Below, in pieces: positions 13,027 to 23,991 of a stretch of 64,000 nt of DNA. A model generated the notes under the pieces. The model had not been told where the DNA came from. It worked only from the letters and a program-made list of their open reading frames with translations, and did not search any database. The translations under genes were made by a program, and so were the position numbers. This DNA comes from Paratrimastix pyriformis (Eukaryota > Preaxostyla > Paratrimastigidae): assembly GCA_027972325.1 (NCBI GenBank), contig JAPMOS010000014.1, forward strand, positions 204,001-268,000, read 5' to 3'. Within the stretch, counting starts at the first letter, position 1, and each line of letters begins with the position of its first letter.

Positions 13027-14611
13027 ATCATCATCATCATCATCATCATCCAATCATCATCATCATCATCATCATCATTCAATCATCATCATCATCATCC
13101 AATCATCATCATCATCGTTCAATCATCATTCAATCATCATTCAATCATCATTCAATCATCATCATCATCATTCAATCATCATCCGATCTCCACCTATGAT
13201 CACCTACAATCATCAGCCAACATCATTCACCCAACCGTCATCATCCCAAGCGGACCTCGTATCCGCCCAGGGTGTAGACCAGGTTGCGGGGCAGGGCGGC
13301 CGACACGATGGTGTCCCCGACCACCGAGTATGCCGTCAGGTCGTCGGCGATGGCCGAGTAGAGAACAACCGTCACCCCGTCGAAGGCCGCGATGACCGTC
13401 CGCAGATCGAGGTCTGAGAGGGGCGCCTGGGCACTCAGGGACCAGTCCGCTGAGAGGACGGGTGGGGTGGGTGGGGAGGTGGAGAAGGTGAGGCGGGGGT
13501 GGGCGTGATGCGTGGACAGTTCGATGAAGGGACGCGAGGGGGAGGGGGGATGTAAAAAGAACGAGGCGGGACGTGCATGAATGGACAACCTGCTGGGGGG
13601 GTCGGTAAGGGCGATGGGGTACCAAACAAAGGGAAGGCGGGGTGGGTGGACATGGATGGAGGAGGGTTGGCAAGGGGCGAGGAAGGGGCGTGCGGGCAAG
13701 AGGACGGGAGGGCCACGTCCACCTCACTACCTCCCGCGAGGCCCCCCAAGTCCACCCCGCCTTCCCGTCCCCACCACCACCCAGGCGGACCGGAGTCCGC
13801 GGACTCGACCCGCTCGATGATGGAGAGCCCGTTGTTCAAGTCGAGGACGGCCAGCCGAGGCCGGGTGTCCGCTGGGGCCCCGATGGCAAACCGCTCGTCG
13901 AGGATCAGCGGGGTGTCCAGCGGCAGGGTCCCATCCTCGATCCTGCAAAGGCCGAACAGGCGCCCAAGACGGGAGGGTGGACAAAGCAGGAGCGTGTGAG
14001 GGCCGGTCACAACATCGGAAATCAGGGCCCATGAATGCTCAGCTCAAGTCCACAGCCGCCCACCGGAATGAAGTGTAATGTCCGCACAACCCCGGCGAAG
14101 GCTGCATACCCGGCCCGCCCGAGCAGGGTCACCGGGAGGGGGGACGGACCACTGCCAGAGGGCGGGCGAGTGGGAGCAGTCGGTGCCCGTGTAGCCGCCG
14201 GTGCACTGGCAGGTCCGGCTGGTGGTGTCGCACGTGCCGTGGCCGCTGCAACCGTTGGGGCAGGTCCGCACTAGAGTGGGGGGGGAGGGGGGGATGAGAG
14301 CGATGATCTTGACGCATGGTGTTTGACCAAGAGCGCAAGGGTGACGCACACCCAAGGTGGGAACAATGCGGATGCTGCGCGGTGCAGACAGTCGCAAAAT
14401 CAGACTGCCAAACCAGGCCAAAGGACACGGACCTTCCTGGCCGCACATGGACGGCTTGGGCTGCCAGTTGACGGCCACGGGGCAGGCGGCCGGGGTGTCC
14501 GTCAGCAGGAGGGCCGAGTCCATCCGCAGGCAGCTGAGCGTGCTCGCGCACCAGCCGCATGACTGCCGGCCCGCACACTCCGAGCAGGAGCGGGCGTCCG
14601 AGCAGGGATCT

Positions 14612-14649
<38 letters not shown>

Positions 14650-17600
14650 GACCAGCGGGCAGATGATTACGACGATGATAGGAGAGGGTGGTGTGATGAT
14701 GATGGGAGAGGGTGATGTGATGATGATGATGATGACGATGACGATGACGATTGGATGATTGGATGATGATGATGATGATGATGGGAGAGGGTGATGATGA
14801 CTGGATGATGGCGACGACGACGACAGGGCACAGGACACCACCACCACCACCGGGGCGGGCGGACCAATGATGGTCACGTTGACGTCGATGCACGAGTACT
14901 GTGCCAGCAGCCCATTGGGGTAGAAGCACACGCTGTACGTGACGAGCCCCGTGGCGGCCGGGGTGAAGACCAGCGGGAAGGCACGGTCCCCCAGACAGTC
15001 CGTGCTGAGCTGGGTCATGTTGGCCAGGGGCATCCCGCCCCGGTTCGATCCCTGGCGGAGCAGCGGCCGAATGGACCCGTCGGCGGCCGTCAGCAGGGCG
15101 CTGCCCGGGCGGCAGGGCATCAGGGCCCCGGATGAGGTGCGGGCCGTGAAGGGGACGATCAGGGTCTGGCCCACGGCGGCCGAGGTCGGGAAGGCGGCCG
15201 TCGAGGTGGTCATCGAGATGTCAGTCGCGACTGCCGCCCCGGGGGGATGGAGACGCAAGACAGGGTGTGAGGTACGTCAACTCAACTTCGTTCCCCGTTC
15301 GTTCCCCGTTCGTTCCCCGTTCGTTCCCCGTTCGTTCCCGAGGAGGCGGAACGGACGGTTGAACTTGGAGAAGCTGACCGGGGTCTGGGCGACCCCCTTG
15401 AAGGCGATCCCGAGGGTGTACTGCCCCGAGGAGATGGCGCTGTCGAAGCTGACCACGTAGTCGCCCGCGTCGCAGACCGAGAGGGCCGAGCTGGGCGTGT
15501 AGGTGAAGGCCACCGGGGAGGTGGACAGGGTCAGGCTGAAGTCGAAGTAGTTCAGCCACGACTGCGCAGCAGCACCGCATCATCGCATTCCCGCACGCAC
15601 GCGCAAGAACGAAGACGGCGAAAAAAAATGAACTCATCAGTAGGTGGCGCCTGGGGTGGATCGCTGCACAGGGGGGTGATGCCGCCACAACGGTGGTGAT
15701 CACCGGGGTGATATCCACAACAGTGATCCACAACAGTGGTGATCGCCCCCCCACAAGATGACCCCCGTTGCAGACCTCGGCCATATTGCAGGCGGTCGTG
15801 CCGGTGGGCCCCGTGACCTGGAAGCGCCGCACGATGGGCAGGCTGGCGAAGAGGCTCACCCCGGTCGTGTCGACGACCGTGTAGGCGAGCCTGCTGGTCA
15901 CCCGGAAGCCGGGCGTGGTGGCGGTGGTGGCCGAGTAGGCGGCCCAGGTGGCGCTGATGTAGAGCGAGCTCCCCGAGAAGTCCGCCGGGATGGTCCACTG
16001 GTACGTGCCGTCCGCTGGGGATGCGTATCGGCCCCGCCGCCCGCCGCCCCCCATGCCCCAGACATCCAGTCCGGCCCCCCCGGAAAGGAGAAAGACACGA
16101 TGATGGGTCATCACCACCAAGATGGACGAACCCACGGACAAGATCTGCGCAGATCACAGATTCAAGGACAGAGGCCGATGGAAATCACGGACGGATCCGA
16201 CCCCACACAGACATTGATACAACGGATGACATTGACACAACGAGGACAACCGCAAGAAAAGGGCACCGACCCCACGAGGGGAAGCGCCCATCTGCAAGAC
16301 AAGCAGCACCACACGTCACAACGACCCACACCACACCACAACCCGCGACATGTTCACCCGACACACGTGAATGATGGAGGGGCGGCGGACCGGCGGGGCT
16401 GGCGATGGATGCGATCTCAGTCCGGAGGGCGCCCGAGGCCACGGGGCGCATGACAGCCAGGGACAGGGCCGCGCCCGTGGGGCATTCGGTGTGCCAGCCG
16501 ATGGGCAGGGTGTCCCCGCCCGTGTAGCTGGTCTGGCCCAGCTCGCTCAACGTGAAGGCTGTGGGTGGGTGCGGGGGGGGCCGGGATGGTGTCAGTTTCG
16601 GGGGGATGGGATGATGGCGGGATGGTGCCAGTTTTTCGCGGGGGCGGGCGGGCGGGCGGGCGGGCGGGCGGGCTGGGCGGAGGGAAATGACGGGGGAACG
16701 GACAGCAGGCGCTGAAGGCCCCACTGACGGCCCACTGGGTGCCGTTGGACACCTTGATGGCGTACCGGCGGCCGGCCACCAGGGACCCGGGCACGTTCCA
16801 CGAGTAGTGGAACCGGATGTTGGCCTTGGGGTTGCTCGCATACAGGGCCTCGTCGGCCGGGTCCACCGTGCCCCGGGTCCCCGAGGCGATGGGGGTGGTG
16901 GCGCCGGTGGACTGGTCGAGGAGGGCGATGGCCACGGGGCAGTCGAGGCCCGTCCGCCAGAGGATGTCGAAGGGGCGGTAGCGCTGGGCGATGGTCGTGC
17001 CGTCCGAGAGCGGGCTCAGCACCGAGAAGGGCGCTGGCGGGAGGTGGAGGGGAGGATGATTGGGTGATGATTGGATGATGATTGGATGATGCGCGGGTGA
17101 TGACTGGTTGATGCCGACGACTGGCTGAGGATGGTGATTAGATGCTTTGGATGAGGATGGTAGCGTGGATGATGGCTGAATGAGAGGTTGGATGGGCACA
17201 GGAACGAACGAGCCATCCCGGGATCACAGGATCAAGAGGGAAGTGGGGTGGTGCAGGAGGGCACCGCGTGCGGACTGGCGGTGAGGTAGGTGTAGTAGAA
17301 CAGGGGGGCCACCGAGGAGGTCACGTCAAGCAGCCCGAAGACGTACTGGCCCGAGGAGGCGTCAAGGGGCACCTGCACCCGCCCCACGCAATTGCCACCC
17401 CCATGGGATGGGATGAGGAGGAGGCATCAAGGGGCACCCCGCAAATGCAACCAACCGCCATCAGATGGGATGAATGGGCGACATCGTGGTGACTGGTGGT
17501 GGCTGCGGGGATGGCGGGGGATGAGTGGATCAACTTCCTGGAGCGCGACATGTATTGGGGCGGTCGAGCTCGCGGCGGACCGTGATGTGCATCGTCACGG

Positions 17601-20600
17601 TCACCTCGAGCTCCGCATCTGCGCCGCCCCAGTCGCCGCCAGCACCCACCGCCCGCAAGAGAAGGCGAAGAGGCCAGTCAGGATGATGATGCCGGATGGG
17701 ATGATGCCAGGAGGTGATGAATGACGACTGAACAACGGTGCGGGTGGTGATGGCGGCGGGGTGATGCTGATGATGCAAGAGGGGATGGGGGCCTCCGGAC
17801 CGAAGCCGCACACCTGCTGCCAGGCGAAGGTCATCAAGGACCCGGCGCTAAAGGTGTCGCTGGCCCCGGGGCTGACAAGGACCAGCCGCCGCTCGGATGT
17901 GCCTGCCGGGTGCGGGGGGTGCCAGGGGAAGAGCGGCATCAAATTTGAAATTCAAAAAAGGAGAATGACAGGGTGGGTGATATCCACACGCGGACAATGG
18001 AGGTGGGGGGAGGAGTCGACATCAGTTTTCAAAATTCAAATTCAAGCAGGGACTGGGTGACGGACAGCCTTCGGTGACGAATGCCGGGGTGGTGTCGATG
18101 GCATACTCGTTCAGGTCCAGGCAGCGCAGCTCGAAGTGGTGCGATCCGGACAGGCCCGAAGGGACCACCCAGTCGATCGACTTCTCAAAGGAGCTCGCTG
18201 GGAAGGGGGAGTGGGCATGAAGGACTGCAGGATGATTTCAGATTCCGCCATTTCGTGACACCTTGTCCCTTGCGTTCTCTCCGGCTCATCTTCCCCCCCT
18301 CCCCCCCCCTCCTCCCTCCCTCCCTCCTCCCTCCCTCCTCCTCCTCCTCCCTCCCTCCCTCCCTTCTCCCCCCCCCCCAGCCCAAGATATGCCGCGGTGC
18401 ATCTACCGGCTCAATCAGTCCCCGACGCGGCGTCACCCTGTCGACCCCCCCCCCCATCGTCATCCCTCCACGCCCAGCACCACCGTCCCCAGCGGACCCT
18501 TGAGGTTCCACGGGGCCACTGGGAAGATCCTGTGCCACCTCGCCCGTGTCGGCGTTGCGGAGGGTCACCCGGTACCAGAGCGCGGGGCAGGTGCAGGTGG
18601 CCGCGAAGCTGACGGTCACCCGCTGGCCGGCCGCGACGGAGGAGGTCGGATAGCCCGTGAAGGCGCCCACAGATGCGGGTTTGGAGATCTGCGGGATGGG
18701 GGGGGGGGGGGGGGCGTCGAGGAAGGGCGAGTCGTCAGAGATCGAGGTGGACAGGGCTTTGGAGATCTGCGGGATGGGGGGGTCGGAGGAAGGGCGAGGG
18801 GGGCGTCAGGGATCATCCAGGCGGAGCGGGTGCGGGTGCGGGTGCGGGAAAATGACGTCTGTTGGCGAGGGGACGCTGCTGGATGCTGGCGCTTCCCTCG
18901 TGGATTGTGCCGGGATTTCTGGTGGTGGTGTCCCGACCTCTCCCTTTGGGTCAGCGCGACGACACTGTGCAAAAACCAGAATCAGTTTGACAAAATGAGC
19001 TCAGTTGACAAAACTGTCCTTGTCCAACCCATGATGCAGCTGTTCACGCGTGTATAGGGTCTTTCTTTCTTTCTTTCTTTCTTTCTCTCTCTGATTTTCC
19101 GGGGGGGATGCGCATGCAGGGGATGGCGGGGCGGGGCACGCAGACAGTTCTCCTCGCGGAAGGCGCATTCCGTGACGGCCAACGACCAGGCGGATGTGAG
19201 CGAGGGCTGGATCCCGGCGGGGTCGCTGAGTCGCAGCTGGAACTGGCCGGCCCAATTCCACAGGGCCACCGAGACCCACTCGAAGTTGGACCACGGAGAC
19301 TCGGCCAGGACCTCGCCCGTCAGGGGCGAGATGACCTCGGCCTTGAAGCCCAGCGGCAGATTGCTCGGGGCGGTGAGGCGCAGCGCAATGTTCATCAGGT
19401 GGCCGTCCTGGCTGTAGGCGCTGGTGGGCAGCTCGGTGAGGGTCGGTGTCTCGACCGTGAACTGGGAGACGACCAGGGCGGGGTCGTTGGGCACCACCTG
19501 GAACGAGATCGCGTCCGTGTGCGCCCCGAACTGGGCCAGCAGGACACCCGTGATCACGGCACTGCTGGAGGCCACGGGCGGCACAAACGAGGCGCTCCCC
19601 GACCCGGCCGTGTTGTCGTACGGCCCCAGGTTGACCGAACTGCCGTCTGAGCCCGAGTAGAAGAAGCTCACGGTGGAGGCGGCCTTGGAGGACCATGCCA
19701 GGTCCAACGAGTCGCCCCCGATCACCGAGGTGAGCGAGGTGGGCCTGGTGAAGGCCAGGCAGCTCATGGAGCGGGCCGCGCAGCTCTCGTTGGCGGGGGC
19801 GCATCGGCCGGGGAAAGTGTCCTCGCACCAGACACAGCCCGCAGTCGAGACGGCAGCCAGGCAGCCACCGCAGTCGAGCTGGTAGCAGTTGGCTGGGAGG
19901 GTGGCGGGGATGCGGGATGATATCCAGATATGAGGCGGTGCGGCCGGGGCCAGGCTTCCCACCACACACACTCGAGAGCCGCCATGTTTGGGCAGGGGAG
20001 CCCACCACGCCCCCCGGGTGAGAGCCGCATGAACATTATCATGGGCAGGGGATGAGCCCACCACACCCCGGGTGAGAGCCGCAGCTGCCCGACACCCTCA
20101 CCCCTGGGGCATGGAGGGGGGATGGGGGGGTTGGCGAAGGGTATGGGCGGACGTGCGGCGGCCTCGAGGGAGTACCCCAGGCTGACCGAGCTGCCCTCGT
20201 AGATGGTGCGCACCAGGACGGTCATGGCCGCCCCGCTGGTGGTGGTGAAGCTGAGGGCGCCCCCGTTGGCGGTCGAGTCGATGGTGCGCAGGCGGGTGCC
20301 CGTCGTCCCGTGGCCCTCGTAGACAAGAACGCTGGAGGGTGGCGGGGGGGGGGGGGGGGTGATTGAGATTTGGGAATGCGGGCGCGGGCACGGCTGATGT
20401 CTGTGTCGGAATGGCCGTCCATTGTGGTGGTGCGGGGGTGCGGGGGAGCGGGTGGTGGTGCGGGGAGGGCGGGAGGTGGGCAGCGACTCGGCGAAGGTGC
20501 GAGTCAGCCCCGAGATGAAGGAACGGGAAAGCAGCGGAGAAGAGGCGGCACGGTCGGTGGCCTGGATCGGGCGCGGCAAAGGTGGGGGTTAAGGACTCGT

Positions 20601-22308
20601 CGATGTGGATCTGACGTTGAGCCGAAACCGAAGATCAGGCAGCCTGGGAGCTTTGCAGGCGCTCTGTCGGGGGATGTGAAGGTGTGCGAGGTTGATTGAT
20701 GGCGGAGATCACCCCAAGAGGGGCAGGCATTTTTGAGGATGGGTATCACCCCAAGAGGGGCAGGCATCGATGGCGGAGATCACCCCAAGAGGGGCAGGCA
20801 TTGATGGCGGAGATCACCCCAAAAGGGGCAGGCATTTTCGAGGATGGATATTACCCCAAGAGGGGCAGGCATCGATGGCGGGTACAACGGACCAGTGCGA
20901 TCACCCCGCTAGCATCGGTATGGGTCCCGGCATCGGTCAGGTTGCAAGAGACTGCCGGCCCGAGGGAAGGGTGAGGCGGAGGGAGCGGTGAGCACGGGAC
21001 TCACCATGGGGGCGAGGCGGAGGCGGGAGGTGGCCTCACTCACTCACTCACACGCACTCTCTGCTTTTTGGTTTCCCCGATCCTTCTTTCCTTCTGTCCG
21101 ACACACACACAGACACACACAGACACACAGACAGACACACACACAGACAGACACAGACAGACACACACACACACTTGCCTGCGGCCAGTCCCTTAGCTCC
21201 ACACGCACGCACTGAGCAGCACGGAGGCTGCGGCCCCAGACCCGGGAGGGACTCGTAGGCTGCCGTGAAGCCGGGCATGGTGCGGCCCGACAGGCCGGCC
21301 ATGTGGAGGAACAGCTGGGGGCCCCCGCCCACCAGCATGGCAGGCCCCTCGGTGAACATGTCCCGATCGGCCCCATCCAAGGTGAAGAGCGTGGGGGACG
21401 TCGCTGACGAGCCGTCGTAGACCTGCGACGGCGAGGGAGGGGGGTGAGATGACGGGTGGGCGGGGATGCCGATGGGCTTCGGATGTCGATCCAGCGGGGG
21501 AACCAGGAAAAACCAGAGGGCCGAAGGTGGCTGGGACTGCGGGGGATGCTGTGGCATATCCAGGTGGGTGGGTGTGGGGGGTTGAAGCCACGGACCGTGA
21601 GGCGGTCACCCAGGGCCAGGTAGAACTGGCTGCGGGCATCCGAACCCCGGGGGAGAGGCCAGCCAAGCCACAGGCACCCAGGAAAGGGACGGGTGAATGG
21701 AGTGGGCCTTACCCCCCCCACCCCACCCCATCCAGTCGAGCGCTCGAGGGCAGAAAGGTGCGGGGGCTGATGCAGCAGGCCGCGGACTAGAAGACGACCA
21801 ATGCCCGGTCGGTGGCCGGGGCGTCGGGGCCAGCAGCCAGCTGCAGTCCTTGTTCGTGTACCAGGCAGGACCCGAGCCGAAGGCCCCGCTCGAGGCGGAA
21901 AGGACCGAAGTGGGGCCCACACTGCACGTGACCGTGTCGCCTGGGGGAGGGGAGGGGAGGGAGGGGAGGAGAGGAGGGGAGGGGAGGGGAGGGGAGGGAG
22001 GGAGGGAGGGAGGGGAGGGGAGGGAGGTGCGTGTGTGCGTGTGATGATGGGGGTGCAGTGCCGGAGGCCGCCGTCTTGGCGGGTCATCGCCGTATGGGCC
22101 CTCGAAGACCCCGCACCACCACCACTACGACCATCATCAACCTGCCTTCTCTCCCTCCCCCTCCCCCTCCCCATTCCCTGCGGGCACTGCCCTCTGTGCC
22201 TCACGGTGGTTCGGCTGGATCTGAGGGATCAACAACAGTTGCTCCTCTCACTCGAGATGGTGCGGGTGGGTCGGGGCAAGGGAGATGGAGGAGGAGGAGG
22301 AGGGGGGG

Positions 22309-22343
<35 letters not shown>

Positions 22344-23391
22344 GACCGGCCACGACGGAGTACTGCAGGGTGAAGCCGCCGGCCACGTTCTGGGCGTCTG
22401 AGGCCCAGGTGACCAGCATCGAGATCCCCGACCCGGCGACATCCACAGGGACCTGGGGGGACGGGGGGCATAAAGACTAAGGGCGGGGGGCAGACCCGAC
22501 TGCCCGAGTATGTTCCCAGCACGGCGGAGCTGGCGGTGGGGCCGTCGTAAATCGTGACAAAGTCAGCACCGGACTCGGTGTCAAGCTCCCTGCGGAAGAA
22601 AATCAGACTCAGTGTGCGGATATAACCCCCCGGGGATGCAGACGTGAAGTGGATCCGGATGCGGTCCGTGGTGGACATCCCCACGGGGGCAATGACCCAG
22701 CTGCAGGACATGGAGTTCATGTACTGGGTGGTCGACCCATCGGTGATCGTCCCGCTTGACGCGGTGGCCGTCACCGTGCCCGAGCACATCTCTGGGGGGA
22801 GCGGAAGGTCGTCAGTGCCCGGGAGGGAGCGACAGCAGACCGGCAACAGTGGACGCAACGAACCAGTTCACGGTAAACCCGTTTTTCGTGACCGAAGAGT
22901 CGCTCGTAAACCGAATCGTGACCGGGGTCGAATAGACAATGGTGGTGGTGGTGGTAGTTCCAGAGAACTGGGCGAGAGTGGAACCATCGGCACCAAGAAT
23001 CTTGACGCTGGTGGGGGTCAACAGGGATCGATCGAGTGGAAGACACAGACAGATCGTAATTCAGTTCTGTATCGAAGGAAGAGAACCAGATCGAGAGCGT
23101 CTGACTGGCAGTCAGGATGGGCGAAAGATACCAATCACACTCCTGATCGTTTTGATAATCTGACGCGGTCACCTAATCGCCAGTCAGTTATGTCCATGAT
23201 GAAAACAACAAAGAAACCGTGAAATTGCCTGTCGCAGAAGTCAGAACACTCCCACCCGACGCAATCAGGCATGTTCCTGTGCGGAAAAAAATGGTTGTGA
23301 GGAGAAAAACTAATAGCAGCAAGGGACCGGAAGTTACTGCCGGTAAGAGTGCAACAAGGCACAGAAAGAGCCAAGGAAGAACGGGCCGCAT
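2746..23391 (-). CDS. Giant multi-domain membrane protein (CUB, PSI, EGF, beta-sandwich repeats, 3 TM segments)
   Basis: I read this as one gene of many exons. It starts at ATG 23391 with a signal peptide (MRPVLPWLFLCLVALLPAVT) and ends in a Cys/Pro-rich tail at 2746. In protein order it has about four CUB modules (23.4-20.1 kb), a PSI module (19.9 kb), tandem beta-sandwich repeats (19.7-14.8 kb), a second PSI and an EGF-like module (14.6-14.1 kb), a long beta-rich region, three EGF-like modules (11.1-10.7 kb), more beta-rich repeats, and three membrane segments (5.6, 5.0, 3.3 kb). Where I checked splice frames (start to CUB2, and around the 13.2/12.5 kb intron) they join. The module set recalls attractin/MEGF8-type receptors, but order and the membrane part differ. 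Ligand unknown; surface adhesion or sensing is inference. It could be two genes; no internal start with signal peptide was seen. Confidence 0.65.
3680..3812 (-). repeat. 86-bp tandem duplication spanning an exon start
   Basis: The stretch beginning CCGAGGTGTATTGGTAGACG at 3680 recurs at 3766 with a nearly identical GCAGGGCAGGGCAGG continuation. On the minus strand each copy contains CTGCAG followed by the first codons of the VYQYTSE exon, so the acceptor is duplicated. Confidence 0.75.
3838..3896. repeat. 17-bp tandem repeat in intron
   Basis: About three copies of a 17-bp unit, CAGACAGCCAGCACCGA. Confidence 0.8.
4940..5063 (-). other. Exon with second membrane segment
   Basis: Acceptor TTATTGCAG precedes DHTVSIGHQTCEGGVG and MVLTVLVMVAVAGAIVM. 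It would return the chain to the outside, so the next exons form a second ectodomain. Confidence 0.5.
5236..5442. repeat. ATC/CCAGTCATC microsatellite in intron
   Basis: Imperfect CATC and CCAGTCATCATC units on the plus strand, antisense to the host gene. The CCAGTCATC variant recurs in several other introns of the window. Confidence 0.75.
5480..5670 (-). other. Exon with first membrane segment
   Basis: Encodes ITFVLAVVAVGVAYIVLLAM followed by basic residues (RCGRRFMMRLH), a stop-transfer-like arrangement placing what follows in the cytosol. The exon ends near a GTCCGT donor. Confidence 0.6.
6610..6800. repeat. 48-bp minisatellite in intron
   Basis: About four copies of a unit beginning GTCAGCCCACATAACCCC and ending GAGTCAATCATCAAG. 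Confidence 0.8.
7700..7858. repeat. (GAT)n and GATGATGACTG repeats in intron
   Basis: (ATC)n-rich when read in the sense of the host gene; ends in four GGATGATGACT units. Confidence 0.8.
9186..9335. repeat. GATGATGATGACTG/GACCG repeat in intron
   Basis: Alternating ACTGG and ACCGG forms of a GATGATGAT unit, the same family as at 7.8, 45.8 and 47.1 kb. Confidence 0.75.
9800..10120. repeat. Long (GAT)n microsatellite in intron
   Basis: Mainly GAT triplets with GTTG and CTGG interruptions, about 300 bp, (ATC)n in the sense of the host gene. Confidence 0.85.
10740..11080 (-). other. Three tandem EGF-like modules (tenascin type)
   Basis: Three consecutive Cys clusters: CPEDCSGIAHGTCNTATGVC, CPDACSGHGTCDPATAQCVC and CPSSSLGECNGGGGICNI, each closing with C-x-C-x5-G-x-x-C type ends (CFGNYTGTTC, CAEGWASANC, CPLGFTGVDC). 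They lie within one long exon (about 10150-11370). Confidence 0.8.
12600..12675. repeat. GGT/GGGT repeat in intron
   Basis: Repeated GGTGGTGGGTGGTG units, ACC-rich in the sense of the host gene. Confidence 0.75.
12835..13195. repeat. Long (ATC)n microsatellite in intron
   Basis: About 350 bp of CATCAT with CCAATCATC interruptions on the plus strand, antisense to the host gene. The flanking exons join as GGYE/NSLVAVAASQ in phase 0. Confidence 0.85.
14612..14648. repeat. 37-bp G homopolymer (C-run in sense) at a splice acceptor
   Basis: On the minus strand the C-run is directly followed by AG and the first codons of the PSI exon (DPCSDARSC). Confidence 0.85.
14665..14815. repeat. (GAT)n/(ACG)n microsatellite in intron
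   Basis: Mixed GAT and GACGAT units upstream of the PSI exon acceptor. Confidence 0.75.
15295..15345. repeat. 11-bp tandem repeat in intron
   Basis: Four and a half copies of CGTTCCCCGTT. Confidence 0.8.
16380..18680 (-). other. Exons for tandem Kre9/KNH-like beta-sandwich repeats
   Basis: Repeating pieces include SVLSPLSDGTTIAQRYRPFD, SWNVPGSLVAGRRYAIKV, LGQTSYTGGDTLPIGW and LMTFAWQQVCGFGPEA. The pattern GxxxxIxW...Cys...W-x-VP-x-x-L-x-x-G-x-x-Y-x-I resembles the Ser-Thr-rich Kre9/KNH family of surface proteins. Assignment is by eye and would need a profile search. Confidence 0.45.
19120..19905 (-). other. Exon for PSI module and following beta-sandwich
   Basis: One long exon. Residues CYQLDCGGCLAAVSTAGCVW then CAPANESCAARSMSC show the Cys spacing of a plexin-semaphorin-integrin module. 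It continues into Ser/Thr-rich beta strands (GGDSLDLAWSSKAASTVSF) resembling Kre9/KNH-type surface domains. Confidence 0.65.
20135..20970 (-). other. Exons for a fourth, more divergent CUB-like module
   Basis: An exon near 20880-20960 encodes CNLTDAGTHTDASGVIALVR, and one near 20140-20335 encodes VLVYEGHGTTGTRLRTID and later IYEGSSVSLGYSLEA. The acceptor of the latter follows a 16-C run. A 34-bp minisatellite occupies the intron between them. Confidence 0.45.
20697..20882. repeat. 34-bp minisatellite in intron
   Basis: About five copies of a unit containing ATCACCCCAAGAGGGGCAGG, separated by GCATCGATGGCGGAG or GCATTTTTGAGGATG spacers. Each unit carries the self-complementary CCCCAAGAGGGG. 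Confidence 0.85.
21190..21945 (-). other. Exons for CUB module 3
   Basis: The first exon reads DTVTCSVGPTSVLSASSGAF then KDCSWLLAP; after intervening introns VYDGSSATSPTLFTLDG and LFLHMAGLSGRTMPGF follow. The Cys...DCSWLL...VYDG...GF order fits a CUB module. Exon edges were not all resolved. Confidence 0.6.
22335..22795 (-). other. Exons for CUB module 2
   Basis: The exon starting MCSGTVTATASSG contains SCSWVIAPVG and DRIRIHFTS; the next has ADFVTIYDGPTASSAVLG, the characteristic CUB turn, and the last ends GGFTLQYSVVA. Low-complexity GA repeats (about 22310-22340) lie in the following intron. Confidence 0.7.
22812..23391 (-). other. Exons for signal peptide and CUB module 1
   Basis: Exon 1 ends after LLPAVTSG with donor GTCCCT; exon 2 begins GTCLIASGGSVLTSATGN, the next resumes at VTASDYQNDQECDWYLSP after a GTTTCT...TTAG intron, then KILGADGSTLAQFSG after a GTCTGT...CCAG intron. 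The order Cys, ECDWYL, aromatic-rich strands, FTVNWFVAS matches a CUB fold. All three junctions keep frame, and this is the best-resolved part of the gene. Confidence 0.8.
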
Positions 23392-23991
23392 TAATAGGGA
23401 AGGCGGTTCCCGCCGTGGCGCGATAAACTCATGTCCCAAACGTGACAACCCCCTTTTTGTGCTCAGGGGGGGGTTGTTTTTCCGTTCTTTTGTTCTTTTC
23501 GTGTTGATTCGTTATCCCCTTCCCCCCGGTTCGCGGGGAGGGCACAAGAAAAGGGGGGGGGGGGGGGGGGGGGGGGGGGAACGTGTTGGCCCGGGGACAA
23601 TTGTGCTCACCCCGCAAACGGGGGGCCGGCCGAGCTCCATCATTTCGAGGAATCGATTGGTCCCTGGTCAGGGACGGTGGGTCCCTTCGGTCCCAGGACC
23701 CAAAAGCGGAAACCCTCCGCCTGCAACAAGTATCCCATCGCCGAACGAACAATCAGGCAGACAAGGGTCCGCCTAATAAGGCAGGAAGTCGGGCAGCCAC
23801 CCTCGCCCACGACGCCCTCCTCCTGAGTCCTTGTTCCCTTTTTCGGCCCTGGTGCGGTTTTTCGGAATACGAGAGAGGAATGCAGTGAATTTACAACGGC
23901 AGGGGAGATAGTCCCCCGCCGGGAGGTGGGGGCTCCCATTCGATTCGATCGAATGACGGATCGAGGCAGGAGCGTGTCCCGCTCTGCCAGA
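23392..23991. other. Intergenic region upstream of the giant surface gene
   Basis: About 600 bp with no supported gene. It holds a G-run of about 25 bp ending near 23579 and, next to it, the inverted copy (23580-23601) of the 22-bp sequence at 2247-2268. It separates two genes in the same direction and should contain the promoter of the surface gene. Confidence 0.5.

Larger units (their letters stand above)
14120..16030 (-). other. Exons for beta-sandwich repeats, PSI module 2 and an EGF-like module
   Basis: Beta strands include YQWTIPADFSGSSLYISATW and FTYTPSSALSVCDAGDYVVS. PSI-like Cys pattern at 14430-14610: SCSECAGRQSCGWCAS, after an acceptor preceded by a 37-C run. EGF-like at 14120-14275: CPNGCSGHGTCDTTSRTCQC then GYTGTDC. 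Confidence 0.6.

Noticed and set aside
12787-13417. Plus-strand frames of poly-Ile, poly-Ser or poly-His
   Set aside because: They translate an (ATC)n array inside a minus-strand intron; flanking exons on the minus strand splice in phase.
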